DNA of 7,068 nt. It comes from Alphaproteobacteria bacterium (lineage in GTDB: Bacteria; Pseudomonadota; Alphaproteobacteria; ATCC43930; CGMCC-115725). This document shows, one piece after another, positions 1 to 6,364 of this stretch. The stretch spans positions 1 to 7,068 of the forward strand of contig JASHUW010000031.1 of assembly GCA_030039815.1 (NCBI GenBank), written 5' to 3'. The translations under genes were made by a program, and so were the position numbers. Within the stretch, counting starts at the first letter, position 1. Each line of letters opens with the position of its first letter. The notes beneath the pieces are model-generated. The model was not told where the DNA came from and ran no database searches. It worked only from the letters and a program-made list of their open reading frames with translations.

Positions 1-1437
1 GCCAAGCTTCAAACCAACAAGGCCCAGAAATACACGTTTACGGACGTGGCGGGCTGCGACGAGGCCAAGGAAGAGCTTCAGGAGATCATCGAGTTCCTGA
101 AAGATCCGCAAAAATTCCAAAAGCTCGGCGGCAAGATCCCCAAGGGCGTGCTGCTCTACGGGCCGCCGGGCACCGGCAAGACGCTGCTGGCGCGCGCGGT
201 GGCGGGCGAGGCCGGCGTGCCGTTCTTGTCGATCAACGGCTCGGAGTTCGTCGAGCTTTATGTCGGCGTCGGGGCTGCGCGCGTGCGCGATCTCTTCGCT
301 CAGGGCCGCGAGAAGGCGCCGGCGATCATCTTTATCGACGAGCTCGACGCGCTGGGCCACGCGCGCGGCGGCCCCTCTCATCTCGGCGGCAATGATGAAA
401 AGGAACAGACGCTCAACCAGCTGCTGTCCGAGATGGACGGTTTCGATCCGTCGGTCGGGCTGGTGCTGCTCGGCGCGACGAACCGGCCGGAAATCCTCGA
501 CCCCGCGCTGCTTCGTGCCGGACGCTTCGACCGCCAGGTGCTGGTCGACCGGCCGGACAAAATCGGGCGCATCCAGATCCTCAACATCTATCTGAAGAAA
601 ATCCGCCTCGCGCCTGGCGTATCGGCCGAGGAGATCGCGGCGCTGACGCCGGGCTTTACCGGCGCCGATCTGGCGACGCTGTGCAACGAGGCGGCGCTGC
701 TTGCCACGCGGCGCAATTCCGAGAATGTCACCAGCGCCGATTTCACCGGCGCGATCGAGCGGATCATCGCCGGACTGGAAAAGAAGAACCGCATCCTCTC
801 ACCCAAAGAGCGCGAGATCGTCGCTTATCACGAGATGGGCCATGCGCTTGTGGCCTCGCTGCTACCCGGCGTCGACCGGGTGCAGAAAATCTCGATTATC
901 CCGCGCGGGATCGGCGCGCTCGGCTACACGATCCAGCGGCCGACCGAAGACCGCTTCCTGATGACCGAGGACGAGCTGCAGAACAAGATGGCGGTGCTGC
1001 TCGGCGGACGGGCCGCCGAGCGGCTGATCTTCGGTAAGGTCTCGACGGGTGCCGCCGATGACCTCGCCAAGGCCTCCGACATCGCGCGCAGCGTCGCGGC
1101 GCAATACGGCATGGTGCCGACGCTAGGCGACGTCTCCTACGACCGCATTCACCAGCAGTTCCTGCAGGGCGCGCCGCAGCCCGGCGGATGGCTCGAGCGC
1201 AGCTACGCTGAACAGACGGCGCGCGAAATCGACTGCGCGGTGCGCGACCTGGTCGCCGGCGCTGCCGATCGTGCCTATGCCGAGCTCGAAAAACGGCGCG
1301 ACGTCCTCGAGCGCGGCGCCAAGCTTTTGCTGGAAAAAGAGACGCTGACCACGGCCGATCTCAACAAGCTGCTGAACGGCCGCAAGACCAAGTCGCCGAG
1401 TGCCACGGGGTCCGTGCCCAACACGGCGGCGGCGTGA
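1..1437 (+). CDS. ftsH: ATP-dependent zinc metalloprotease FtsH, 3' part (5' end outside window)
   Basis: Membrane-anchored AAA+ protease that unfolds and degrades misfolded membrane proteins and some regulators. The frame is open from base 1, so the start codon and the N-terminal membrane segments lie upstream; the GTG at 46 is internal, inside the conserved TFTDVAG stretch. In the visible 478 residues I see Walker A GPPGTGKT (54-61), the pore loop with aromatic Tyr (ELYVGVG), Walker B IIFIDELDALG, the second region of homology TNRPEILDPALLRAGRFDR, the zinc site HEMGH (277-281, nt 829-843; most family members have HEAGH) and the probable third zinc ligand Asp at about 354 in GAADDL. All catalytic features are present, so the protein should be active. 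The C-terminus ends in the usual ETLTTADLNKLL region plus a short Ala/Ser tail. An ABC ATPase gene follows after 10 nt, suggesting co-transcription. It may be a stress-linked paralogue rather than the housekeeping copy (inference from neighbours). Confidence 0.95.
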   Translation, partial: AKLQTNKAQKYTFTDVAGCDEAKEELQEIIEFLKDPQKFQKLGGKIPKGVLLYGPPGTGKTLLARAVAGEAGVPFLSINGSEFVELYVGVGAARVRDLFAQGREKAPAIIFIDELDALGHARGGPSHLGGNDEKEQTLNQLLSEMDGFDPSVGLVLLGATNRPEILDPALLRAGRFDRQVLVDRPDKIGRIQILNIYLKKIRLAPGVSAEEIAALTPGFTGADLATLCNEAALLATRRNSENVTSADFTGAIERIIAGLEKKNRILSPKEREIVAYHEMGHALVASLLPGVDRVQKISIIPRGIGALGYTIQRPTEDRFLMTEDELQNKMAVLLGGRAAERLIFGKVSTGAADDLAKASDIARSVAAQYGMVPTLGDVSYDRIHQQFLQGAPQPGGWLERSYAEQTAREIDCAVRDLVAGAADRAYAELEKRRDVLERGAKLLLEKETLTTADLNKLLNGRKTKSPSATGSVPNTAAA

Positions 1438-1447
1438 GGAGCCAACC

Positions 1448-2266
1448 ATGAACCCTTCCTCGGGCACCGCTTCCAACCGGCCGGTTATCCGGGTGCGCGG
1501 CCTCGTCAACCGGTTCGGCAATCAGACCGTGCATGACGGTATCGATCTCGATGTCATGGCGGGCGAGGTCATGGGCGTGGTGGGCGGCTCCGGCAGCGGC
1601 AAATCGGTGTTATTGCGCACCATCATCGGGCTCAACAAGCCGGCTTCCGGCAGTATCGAGGTGCTTGGCAAGAATGTCTTCGGACTGGACGAGGAAGGGC
1701 GGATCGCGCTCGAACGGCGCTGGGGCGTGCTGTTCCAGGACGGGGCGCTGTTCAGCTCGCTCACCGTGGCGGAGAACCTGGAAGTGCCGCTGCGCGAAAG
1801 CCTCGGCATGGCGTCTGAGCTCGCGGACGGTATCATCGCTTCCAAACTTGGGCTGGTCGGATTGCCCGCTGACGCCGGCGCCAAGTATCCCGCCCAGCTA
1901 TCCGGCGGGATGCGCAAACGCGCCGCGCTCGCCCGGGCTCTCATGCTCGATCCGGAGCTGCTGTTTCTCGACGAACCGACCTCCGGTCTCGATCCGCTCG
2001 CGGCCGACGCTTTCGATCAGCTCATCAAGGATTTACAGACCGGGCTCGGGCTGACGGTATTCCTGGTGACGCACGACCTCGAAACCGTGTTCGCGGTCTG
2101 CGATCGCGTCGCCGTGATCGTGGACAAGAAGCTGCGCGTCGGGACGCCGCGGGAGCTGATGAGCGACGGCGACCCTTGGGTGCGCGATTATCTGAACAGT
2201 CCGCGCGTGCGCGCGGCGCGCGACGCCGCGTTGCAGCAACACACGGCTTGGGAGCACGGCGTCTGA
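1448..2266 (+). CDS. ABC transporter ATP-binding protein, Mla/Mce (MlaF-like) family
   Basis: Cytoplasmic ATPase subunit of an ABC importer/exporter of the Mla/Mce/Ttg2 type, which moves phospholipids or other hydrophobic substrates between inner and outer membranes. I chose ATG 1448 (272 aa) because GAGGAG sits 7 nt before it, overlapping the ftsH stop; an upstream in-frame start at 1400 would lie inside ftsH. Motifs: Walker A GGSGSGKS (46-53), Q-loop Gln97 in LFQDGALFSSLTV, signature LSGGM (151-155) followed by RKRAALARA, Walker B LLFLDEP (171-177), switch His209 in VTHD. The Q-loop context, the GMRKR signature and the C-terminal VRDYLNSPRVRAA are typical of MlaF/Mce ATPases. No MlaE permease or MCE-domain gene is adjacent in the window, which is unusual because these normally form one operon; partners may lie upstream of ftsH or elsewhere. 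The family call is strong, the substrate unknown. Confidence 0.9.
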   Translation: MNPSSGTASNRPVIRVRGLVNRFGNQTVHDGIDLDVMAGEVMGVVGGSGSGKSVLLRTIIGLNKPASGSIEVLGKNVFGLDEEGRIALERRWGVLFQDGALFSSLTVAENLEVPLRESLGMASELADGIIASKLGLVGLPADAGAKYPAQLSGGMRKRAALARALMLDPELLFLDEPTSGLDPLAADAFDQLIKDLQTGLGLTVFLVTHDLETVFAVCDRVAVIVDKKLRVGTPRELMSDGDPWVRDYLNSPRVRAARDAALQQHTAWEHGV

Positions 2267-2288
2267 ACGGACGATCTTCGCCCGGCGA

Positions 2289-2302
2289 TTGATCCAGATC
2301 AT
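2289..2302 (+). promoter_or_regulatory. FNR/FixK-type box with putative -10, upstream of small ORF at 2338
   Basis: TTGATCCAGATCAT matches the FNR/FixK/Dnr dyad TTGAT-N4-ATCAA at 9 of 10 defined bases. The hexamer TACCCT at 2324-2329 begins 21 nt after the box and keeps the TAnnnT positions of a -10 element, so the box would be centred near -41 of a start around 2336. It sits in the 71-nt gap after the ABC ATPase gene. The same 13-base core, TTGATCCAGATCA, recurs on the other strand at 6073-6086. The site class is clear; the exact regulator is not. Confidence 0.6.
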
Positions 2303-2337
2303 TCAGGTCCGCGCACAGATCTCTACCCTCGCGGCGC

Positions 2338-2520
2338 ATGACGAGACGGAGCCGCCCGATCGTGCCCGATCCAGAGAAATTGCGAGAGCTGGCACCCTGG
2401 TATCGGGCATCAGTCGAGCGAGCGGAGAATCCCGCGAATTGGGATTTGCGGCTGCGCACCGCCGAGGACATCAAGGCGGAGGCTCGGCGCGTCGAGCGGC
2501 TGGCTAAGACGCCGGGCTAA
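2338..2520 (+). CDS. Small charged helical protein of unknown function (paralogue of the next gene)
   Basis: A 60-residue ORF, rich in Arg, Glu and Ala, predicted helical, with no signal peptide or membrane segment. Its core LRELAPWYRASVERAEN (residues 15-31) aligns with LRRLAAQYRALAARAEN in the following small ORF at 11 of 17 positions, so the two are probably related. Proteins of this general look are frequent in Bradyrhizobium-like genomes, but I recognise no named function. The start is uncertain. ATG 2338 lies about 2 nt after the transcription start predicted from the FNR-type box, so it would be nearly leaderless. An in-frame GTG at 2362 has GGAG at 2348-2351, a 10-nt spacing, and would remove the basic MTRRSRPI extension. 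The GTG start is attractive on those grounds. Confidence 0.6.
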   Translation: MTRRSRPIVPDPEKLRELAPWYRASVERAENPANWDLRLRTAEDIKAEARRVERLAKTPG

Positions 2521-2536
2521 CATGGAGAGCTTCGCC

Positions 2537-2731
2537 ATGGACCAGATCAGGAAGCTGCGCCGCCTGGCGGCGCAATACCGCGCGCTCGCCGCGCGCGCCG
2601 AGAATGATTTGGTTCGCGAGGAGAGGTTGCGTGTCGCCGCCCTCCTCGACCAGGAAGCGGCTTACACCGAGGGCGCCTTCATCAGCCCCACCGTGCGGCT
2701 GCGCGGTTGGGGCATCCGGCCATTGAGCTAG
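2537..2731 (+). CDS. Small helical protein of unknown function (paralogue of the previous gene)
   Basis: A 64-residue ORF starting at ATG 2537, chosen because GGAGAG (2524-2529) lies 7 nt upstream; an in-frame ATG at 2522 would add five residues but has no obvious ribosome binding site. The N-terminal half is a charged amphipathic helix (LRRLAAQYRALAARAEN, then REERLRVAALLDQEA) that resembles the preceding small protein. The C-terminal third is different, with Gly, Pro and Trp (VRLRGWGIRPLS). No transmembrane segment or known catalytic motif is visible. It begins 16 nt after the previous stop codon, so the two are probably translated from one transcript. Its stop codon lies inside the FNR-type box that precedes hsp20. 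Function unknown. Confidence 0.62.
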   Translation: MDQIRKLRRLAAQYRALAARAENDLVREERLRVAALLDQEAAYTEGAFISPTVRLRGWGIRPLS

Positions 2732-2736
2732 ATCAA
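2723..2736 (+). promoter_or_regulatory. FNR/FixK-type box with putative -10, class II promoter of hsp20
   Basis: TTGAGCTAGATCAA has the perfect FixK core TTGA-N6-TCAA and differs from TTGAT-N4-ATCAA at one base. TAGACT at 2759-2764 (4 of 6 matches to TATAAT) begins 22 nt after the box, which places the box at about -41.5 relative to a start near 2771, the geometry of a class II FNR-activated promoter. This would give hsp20 a leader of about 28 nt. The box overlaps the stop codon (2729-2731) of the preceding small ORF. No sigma-32-like heat-shock promoter or ROSE-type thermometer was recognised in this short leader. Confidence 0.65.
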
Positions 2737-2798
2737 GGCCCTCGGTCATCGCCTTCCTTAGACTCGCTGCGTCTGACAACAAAGCGATGGAGCCACCG

Positions 2799-3314
2799 AT
2801 GGCCAATACTCCCGTTGAAGTGAAAAAGAACGTTCCGGCCCGCACGCCGGATTTGTGGCGATCCTTCCACGATGAGATGGACCGGGTATTCGACCGGTTC
2901 TCCGGCGGCTTCGGCATGCCGAGCCTGCGGCGCTGGTTCAACACCGAGCCGGCCTGGACCTATGAAAGCTCGTTCAGCTTCCCCAACCCGGCGGTCGACG
3001 TCACCGAGGACGACAAGGGCTACAAGATCACCGCCGAGCTTCCCGGGCTTGAGGAAAAGGACGTCAACGTCACCGTCTCCGGCGGCATGCTGACGATCAA
3101 GGGCGAGAAGACTTACGAGAAGGAGGAGAAGAACAAAAACCGTCACGTGTCGGAGCGGGCTTACGGCTCGTTCGAGCGCGCCTTCGCGCTGCCCGACGGT
3201 GTCGATGCCGACAAGATCGGCGCCGACATGGCCAAGGGCGTGCTGACGGTGACCCTGCCGAAGACGGCCCAGGCCGCGAAGGAGCAGAAGATCGAGGTCA
3301 AGAAGGCGTCGTGA
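2799..3314 (+). CDS. hsp20: Small heat-shock protein, Hsp20/alpha-crystallin family (class A)
   Basis: ATP-independent holdase chaperone that forms cytoplasmic oligomers and keeps unfolding proteins soluble until Hsp70 or proteases handle them. I prefer ATG 2799 (171 aa): GGAG at 2789-2792 is 6 nt upstream, whereas the in-frame ATG 2787 overlaps that site and adds only MEPP. The N-terminal arm (1-60) contains a DEMDRVFDRF segment typical of the group. The alpha-crystallin domain runs from about 64 to 155, with PAVDVTEDDKGYKITAELPG, FERAFALP (125-132) and the diagnostic KGVLTVTLPK (146-155). The C-terminal tail carries I-x-V (Ile165, Val167), the oligomerisation motif that docks on a neighbouring domain. 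The gene is complete. Its promoter looks FNR/FixK-dependent rather than heat-shock-dependent, suggesting induction by low oxygen. Confidence 0.96.
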   Translation: MANTPVEVKKNVPARTPDLWRSFHDEMDRVFDRFSGGFGMPSLRRWFNTEPAWTYESSFSFPNPAVDVTEDDKGYKITAELPGLEEKDVNVTVSGGMLTIKGEKTYEKEEKNKNRHVSERAYGSFERAFALPDGVDADKIGADMAKGVLTVTLPKTAQAAKEQKIEVKKAS

Positions 3315-3328
3315 CCATCTTTCCGCTG

Positions 3329-3356
3329 GCCGGGTGGGCTGACCTGTCCACCCGGC
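3329..3356. terminator. Inverted repeat in the convergent gap, possible bidirectional terminator
   Basis: GCCGGGTGG (3329-3337) and CCACCCGGC (3348-3356) form a perfect 9-bp GC-rich stem that can extend inward by a G-U and a C-G pair, leaving a 6-nt loop. It occupies most of the 55-nt gap between hsp20 and the leftward ATPase gene, where a shared terminator would be expected. Neither side is followed by a T-run, so it is not a canonical intrinsic terminator; it may instead stabilise 3' ends or help Rho-dependent termination. Confidence 0.5.
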
Positions 3357-3369
3357 TGACGGGTGTCTC

Positions 3370-5736
3370 TCAAACCTGACGTCGATCGATCTCCAGCCGG
3401 CTGAACACGAAGCGCTTCACCCCATCCATCACCAGCGCGAAGCACAGCGTCGCCAGCCCGAGAAGGGCGATAAGCGCAGGCGAAAGCGGGTTTACCAGCG
3501 CCCCACTCAACACGAGCATGGTCACCAATCCCAGATCGGCCAGCGAGGCCAGCAGCATGACGGGAGCGGGCCGCGAGTTCCATAATGGCCCTTTCTCGCG
3601 CAACGCATAGACGTTGGCCTGACCGGCAAAGACCAGCATCGCGAAGGTCAGCGTCCGCATCTCCGCGATCCCGAGACCGAGCGCGTACCAGCCGACGGCA
3701 AGGACGCCGACACAGTAGCTGAGCTTGAAGGCGCCGAGGGGGATCGCCGCCAGGGTCAGATTCCGCACGCGCCAGGCGTTCGGATAAGGCGTCGGCTTCG
3801 CGCGATCGGCGGCGCGCGACATGGTCACGATGTCGCCCGCCAGCATCGACAGCGCCTGCAGCATCGGGGTCAGCACCGCGTGCCCGGTCATGATCAGTCC
3901 GACGCCAAGCACGACCAGATTCACCGACTTGTTGACGAGAATGCTCAGCGTGTAGGTCAAGACCCGCTGGAACGCCGAGCGGCCCTCGTCGATGCAAGCA
4001 ACGATGCCGCTGAGCCCGGGCTCGGTCAGCACGATGCCGGCCGCGGCCTTGGCGATGTCGGTCGCGGTGGAGACGGCGATGCCCATCTGCGCCTGGCGCA
4101 GCGCCGGCGCATCGTTGGCGCCGTCGCCGCACATCCCGACCGCATCGCCGTGCCGTTGGAATGCCTTGACCAGACGGAACTTGTCCTCCGGAAAGACACC
4201 GGCATAGACCGCGAACTGGGCGGGGCTGACATCGTCTGAGATTTTTCCCGGCGGGCAAACAGGGCCGTCCAGTCCGATGGCGCTGGCGACGGTCGCCGCC
4301 GTCGCCGCCGCATCCCCCGACACCATGATCGGCCGCACGCCGAGCGAGCGCAATTCCGCCAGGAGAGCGCGCGAATCCGCGCGGGGCGGATCGCTGAGCG
4401 CAATGAGCCCGATCAGCGTCATCGCATCGAGCGACCCGCACGCAACGGCAAGCGTGCGATAGCCGGCCGCCGTGAAGCGGTCGAGTTCATCGACCGCGCG
4501 GGGCGACAGCGGCGCCAACCCCGCGACCGCCAGTGGCGCTCCCTTGACGATGCGCAGCGCCTGACCGTCACCATCAACCGCAACGGCCTCGGCCAGCTTT
4601 CTCGTCGGGTCGAACGGCGTGAAGCGCTGCACGGTCAACGCCGGCATGAGCCCGTGGCGGGCCGCGGCAAAGGCGCGGACCGCTCGGTCGACCAGGTCCC
4701 GTCCGTCAACCGAGCTGGCGAGCGCCGCCAAGCTCACCACATCGTCTTCTCCATAACCCTCGCGGACCGCGCAAACCGCAGCCACCGCCAAGGCGTTCTC
4801 GGTCAGCGTTCCGGTCTTGTCGGCGCACAGCACGTCGATCATCGCAGCCTCGTGCAAGGCGTCGAGGCGCGTCAGCAGAACGCCCTTCAGGGCTAACGTC
4901 TTCGCACCCAGCGTCGCGGCGAGCGTGAAAGTCGCCGGGAGCGCGACCGGCACGGCGGCGAGCAGCGCGGTCAGCACCAAAGGAATGATCCGCTCGACGC
5001 CCATCGCGTGGGCATGGGCGTAGGCCACCATGCCGACGACGATGGCGAAATTGACGATCGTCAGGTTGCGCACCACGCCGAGCACGGCGCGCTGCTCGCT
5101 GCTCTCGATATGCGCGACGCGGACCAGCTCTGCGGCGCGGCCGAAATAGGTGCGGGTTCCGGTGCCGACGACCTCGCCGATCGCCTCGCCGCGGCGCACC
5201 AGCGCGCCGGCATACGCCGTTTTCCCCGCCTCGACCTCTGCCGGCAGCGACTCTCCGGTCAACATCGATTGATCGAGCAGCACCGTCCCGTAAAGGAGCC
5301 GCAGATCGGCGGGAACGACGGCACCGAGCGAAACCTGGACAATGTCGCCCGGAACAAGCTCGGCGGCCGCGATCTCGCGCCAACCGCCGTCTCGCTTCGC
5401 CCTAACCCGAAGCGCCAGCCGCCGCTTCAGCAGCGCAAGCGCCGCGTCGGCACGGCTCTCCTGAAAGACGCCGAGTGCGACATTGATGATGAGCAGGGCG
5501 ACGACCATCAGCGCTTCGACCCGCTCGCCGATCGCCAACTGCAGCGCGATTGTCGCTTCGAGCATCCACGGCACCGGCGCCCAGAAATGCCGCAAGACGC
5601 GGCGCGCCGGGCTGATGCGTTCCTCGACGACCGCATTCGCGCCGTATTGCGCAAGCCGGCGGACGGCCGCATCGCTCGACAGCCCGGCAATGATGGCAGG
5701 ATCCCCAACGTCTCCGGCCGCCGGCATCGAGTTCAT
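3370..5736 (-). CDS. P3A-type plasma-membrane proton-efflux P-type ATPase
   Basis: Pumps H+ out of the cytoplasm using ATP through an aspartyl-phosphate intermediate. The protein is 788 aa, close to archaeal/bacterial members of the plant and fungal H+-ATPase family, and lacks the C-terminal autoinhibitory domain of the plant enzyme. Motifs in order: TGES (160-163, actuator), M4 VPVALP (262-267), phosphorylation site DKTGTLT with Asp306, FTPFDPTRK (372-380) and KGAP (398-401) in the nucleotide domain, MVSGD (471-475; most members have TGD), and hinge GDGANDAP (537-544). GDIVTMS in M6 places Asp635 at the position of plant Asp684, the proton-binding residue, and DRAKPTP follows as in plant DRVKPSP. 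About ten membrane segments are visible: two near 55-92, two near 222-275 and six after 593. ATG 5736 is preceded by GAGGAG at a rather long 12-nt spacing. An 83-nt gap separates it from the small ORF upstream; co-transcription with it is likely. Ion specificity is inferred from homology. Confidence 0.92.
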   Translation of the reverse strand: MNSMPAAGDVGDPAIIAGLSSDAAVRRLAQYGANAVVEERISPARRVLRHFWAPVPWMLEATIALQLAIGERVEALMVVALLIINVALGVFQESRADAALALLKRRLALRVRAKRDGGWREIAAAELVPGDIVQVSLGAVVPADLRLLYGTVLLDQSMLTGESLPAEVEAGKTAYAGALVRRGEAIGEVVGTGTRTYFGRAAELVRVAHIESSEQRAVLGVVRNLTIVNFAIVVGMVAYAHAHAMGVERIIPLVLTALLAAVPVALPATFTLAATLGAKTLALKGVLLTRLDALHEAAMIDVLCADKTGTLTENALAVAAVCAVREGYGEDDVVSLAALASSVDGRDLVDRAVRAFAAARHGLMPALTVQRFTPFDPTRKLAEAVAVDGDGQALRIVKGAPLAVAGLAPLSPRAVDELDRFTAAGYRTLAVACGSLDAMTLIGLIALSDPPRADSRALLAELRSLGVRPIMVSGDAAATAATVASAIGLDGPVCPPGKISDDVSPAQFAVYAGVFPEDKFRLVKAFQRHGDAVGMCGDGANDAPALRQAQMGIAVSTATDIAKAAAGIVLTEPGLSGIVACIDEGRSAFQRVLTYTLSILVNKSVNLVVLGVGLIMTGHAVLTPMLQALSMLAGDIVTMSRAADRAKPTPYPNAWRVRNLTLAAIPLGAFKLSYCVGVLAVGWYALGLGIAEMRTLTFAMLVFAGQANVYALREKGPLWNSRPAPVMLLASLADLGLVTMLVLSGALVNPLSPALIALLGLATLCFALVMDGVKRFVFSRLEIDRRQV

Positions 5737-5819
5737 TCGCGGGCGCGTCTCCTCAGCAGCTCCGCATATTATGCTTCAACGGAGATGATTGGGGTGGGCC
5801 GAATTAAGGGCGGCTTTTG

Positions 5820-6038
5820 TCAATTATCCGTTGGATGGTCGGAACGTGCCGGCGGTGAGGTCTCTGCGTCGGGGCCGGTTTGCCGCGGCGTTGTCGCACC
5901 GGCGGCGATGGCCGTAAGTTCGACATCGTCCCGCCGGATCAGCCAGAGGTAAGCTCTCGCCATGTCGCCCTCGGCTCCCTCGCTGAGATAGCGGCGGTAG
6001 AGGGCAATCCGGGCTCTCAATAGTTCCACGCGTTCCAT
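5820..6038 (-). CDS. Small protein of unknown function with an N-terminal amphipathic helix
   Basis: A 72-residue ORF from ATG 6038. The first 45 residues (MERVELLRARIALYRRYLSE, then GDMARAYLWLIRRDDVELTAIA) look like two charged helices joined by a Gly-containing turn, a pattern common in short hypothetical proteins of Bradyrhizobium-like bacteria. The remaining tail is Pro/Ser/Thr/Asp-rich and probably disordered. No membrane segment or enzyme motif is seen. The frame stays open upstream to 6332, but that part overlaps chaB on the same strand and reads as noise, so I exclude it. ATG 6038 has no good ribosome binding site and coincides with the start predicted from the FNR-type box at 6073-6086; leaderless translation or a start at the GTG three codons on (6029) are possible. 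It is followed after 83 nt by the H+-ATPase gene. Function unknown. Confidence 0.55.
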   Translation of the reverse strand: MERVELLRARIALYRRYLSEGAEGDMARAYLWLIRRDDVELTAIAAGATTPRQTGPDAETSPPARSDHPTDN

Positions 6039-6072
6039 CACGGCACGATGCACCGGATTGAGAAGCGGGCCA

Positions 6073-6086
6073 CTGATCTGGATCAA
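6073..6086 (-). promoter_or_regulatory. FNR/FixK-type box between chaB and the small ORF
   Basis: Read leftward, TTGATCCAGATCAG matches TTGAT-N4-ATCAA at 9 of 10 bases and shares TTGATCCAGATCA with the box at 2289-2302. It lies in the 100-nt gap between chaB and the small ORF ending at 5820, and could start a transcript for that ORF and the H+-ATPase. Exactly 22 nt downstream is CATCGT (6050-6045), a poor -10 (3 of 6), so promoter function is less certain than for the other boxes. Confidence 0.45.
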
Positions 6087-6138
6087 GAAAGCCGGCCATG
6101 AGCTGCACGAACGCCCAAGGAAGGCGCGGGCTCTGCGG

Positions 6139-6348
6139 CTATTTTTCAATCCAGTAATCGCCGATTTTGCGGTAGCGCTTCTTGACGGCCGACCAGGCGA
6201 CGCGATGCGCGATCTCCTCCTGTGCCTGCGGTCCGCGATCGGCGTAGGAACTCCAGGCGGCATTGAACGCCGACCGGAAAATCTCGCGGGCATGCCGCGG
6301 CAGGCGGCGCACCGCCGTCGGCAAGTCATCAACGCTGGCGTAAGGCAT
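6139..6348 (-). CDS. chaB: ChaB family protein (putative cation transport regulator)
   Basis: A 69-residue ChaB-domain protein, a full-length match to the family (E. coli ChaB is about 76 aa). Diagnostic features are the N-terminal MPYASVDDLPTAVRRLPRHA (family pattern MPYxxxxDLPxxVRxxLPxHA), the central EIFRSAFNAAWSSY helix, and HRVAWSAVKKRY (48-59) before a short C-terminal strand. ChaB was named for linkage to the ChaA sodium/proton antiporter, but its biochemical role is not established. It begins 17 nt after the DUF190 stop codon, implying one operon; the ribosome binding site is weak, so translation may be coupled. Its company here, a PII-like protein and a proton-pumping ATPase, fits a role in ion or pH homeostasis, though that is inferred from context only. 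Confidence 0.93.
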   Translation of the reverse strand: MPYASVDDLPTAVRRLPRHAREIFRSAFNAAWSSYADRGPQAQEEIAHRVAWSAVKKRYRKIGDYWIEK

Positions 6349-6364
6349 TGTCGCGCGGCGCTCG

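Noticed and set aside
46..1437. GTG at 46 as the start of ftsH
   Set aside because: The same frame is open and conserved back to base 1 (KYTFTDVAG), so the GTG is an internal Val codon and the gene starts outside the window.
3329..3356. Canonical intrinsic terminator for hsp20 or the ATPase
   Set aside because: The stem is perfect but there is no T-run on either side, so it is reported only as a possible bidirectional terminator.
3161..4441. Leftward open frame of 426 codons overlapping the ATPase and hsp20
   Set aside because: It is a shadow frame of the ATPase gene, Arg/Ala/Gly-rich, with no recognisable motif, and it runs through the antisense of hsp20.
5768..5823. Separate promoter for the H+-ATPase (CATAAT at 5773-5768 and TTGACA at 5823-5818, leftward)
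   Set aside because: Each hexamer is good alone, but they are about 44 nt apart and no matching partner lies at 16-18 nt from either; no FNR-type box sits at the right distance.
5008..5952. Long rightward open frame of 314 codons opposite the ATPase
   Set aside because: It is antisense to a clearly conserved P-type ATPase, with Arg/Asp/Gln/His-rich sequence typical of a high-GC complementary frame and no domain.
6039..6332. N-terminal extension of the small ORF ending at 5820 to give 170 residues
   Set aside because: The extension overlaps chaB on the same strand in another frame, is dominated by Arg/Ser/Pro/Cys typical of shadow frames, and has no ribosome binding site; similarity to a real helical protein begins at Met 6038.
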